From assembly GCF_026627255.1 (NCBI RefSeq), contig NZ_JAPNLM010000014.1:140206-204205 (forward strand): a stretch of DNA of 64,000 nt. The letters run 5' to 3'. Positions within the stretch are counted from its first letter, which is position 1, and every line of letters starts with the position of its first letter. The position numbers were made by a program, and so were the translations under genes. Shown here one piece after another: positions 63,943 to 64,000 of the stretch. The notes under the pieces were generated by a model. That model did not search any database, had not been told where the DNA came from, and saw only the letters and a list, made by a program, of their open reading frames with translations. The stretch is from Streptomyces antarcticus. GTDB taxonomy: Bacteria; Actinomycetota; Actinomycetes; Streptomycetales; Streptomycetaceae.

Positions 63943-64000
63943 ATGCATGGTGGGGATGGGCTGTTCGAGGTCGAGCCGGTCGAGAAGAAGCGGCCGCAGG
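63943..64000 (+). CDS. Start of an unidentified gene (cut by window edge)
   Basis: ATG 63943 opens MHGGDGLFEVEPVEKKRPQ to the window end. The sequence is too short to assign. Because it follows the copA break directly, a transposase or other inserted gene is possible. No clear Shine-Dalgarno sequence. Confidence 0.3.
   Translation, partial: MHGGDGLFEVEPVEKKRPQ

Overview
The window is about 64 kb of a Streptomyces-like chromosome. The evidence is very high G+C, many GTG starts, four-base GTGA/ATGA gene overlaps, the ergothioneine operon, OlsBA, a DUF574 methyltransferase, and gene order. From memory, the chain rmdA, lysR, sdhCAB, olsBA, egtABCD, trxC, pyridine nucleotide-disulfide oxidoreductase follows a segment of the S. 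coelicolor left arm (about SCO0928 down to SCO0884). No tRNA, rRNA or CRISPR array was seen.

Positions 1-33.9 kb are conserved arm. They hold a DUF574 methyltransferase and a GGDEF-EAL c-di-GMP enzyme; a 5'-truncated TnpB element that cut a FAD monooxygenase; TetR and LysR regulators; a three-subunit succinate dehydrogenase; a Stealth phosphotransferase; a UvrA-like ATPase; LLM, HAD and dodecin genes; a lone sugar-binding lipoprotein behind a DasR-like site; ornithine-lipid genes olsB-olsA; egtABCD; a bacterial PARG; a MazF-like toxin; an amidase; a hydrolase; and a LacI regulator, thiolase, aldehyde dehydrogenase and thioredoxin.

Positions 33.93-46.78 kb are a compact 12.8-kb integrated element inserted in codon 5/6 of the oxidoreductase gene beside trxC. 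Its right end restores a start codon and the first five codons. It carries an integrase and an XRE repressor on the left. A divergent switch region leads into an excisionase-like protein, DUF6907 and DUF2742 proteins and a RepA-like ATPase, then an iteron cluster that may be an origin. Small accessory proteins, an XRE/DUF6879 module, a parS-like palindrome and a leftward operon of small membrane and DNA-binding proteins follow. No conjugation translocase and no virion genes were seen, so it resembles a phage satellite or a stripped integrative plasmid.

Positions 46.8-58.5 kb mix intact genes (oxidoreductase, PAS-PP2C-ATPase regulator, SCO6745-family, azlD, RlmG-like, TPR, pirin) with scars: integrase, GntR, PEBP, IS3 orfA, NRPS condensation, MerR and DinB fragments, and an azlC with an in-frame stop.

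Positions 58.5-64 kb are a metal-handling island: DUF3105, a cupredoxin remnant, a DUF6153-like protein, a DsbD/TauE-like membrane protein with a C-terminal cupredoxin, a MerR sensor, CopZ and a truncated CopA. A complete cyclodipeptide synthase (CDPS) sits inside it behind its own MerR-type promoter. This possible metal-responsive cyclodipeptide is the most novel observation.
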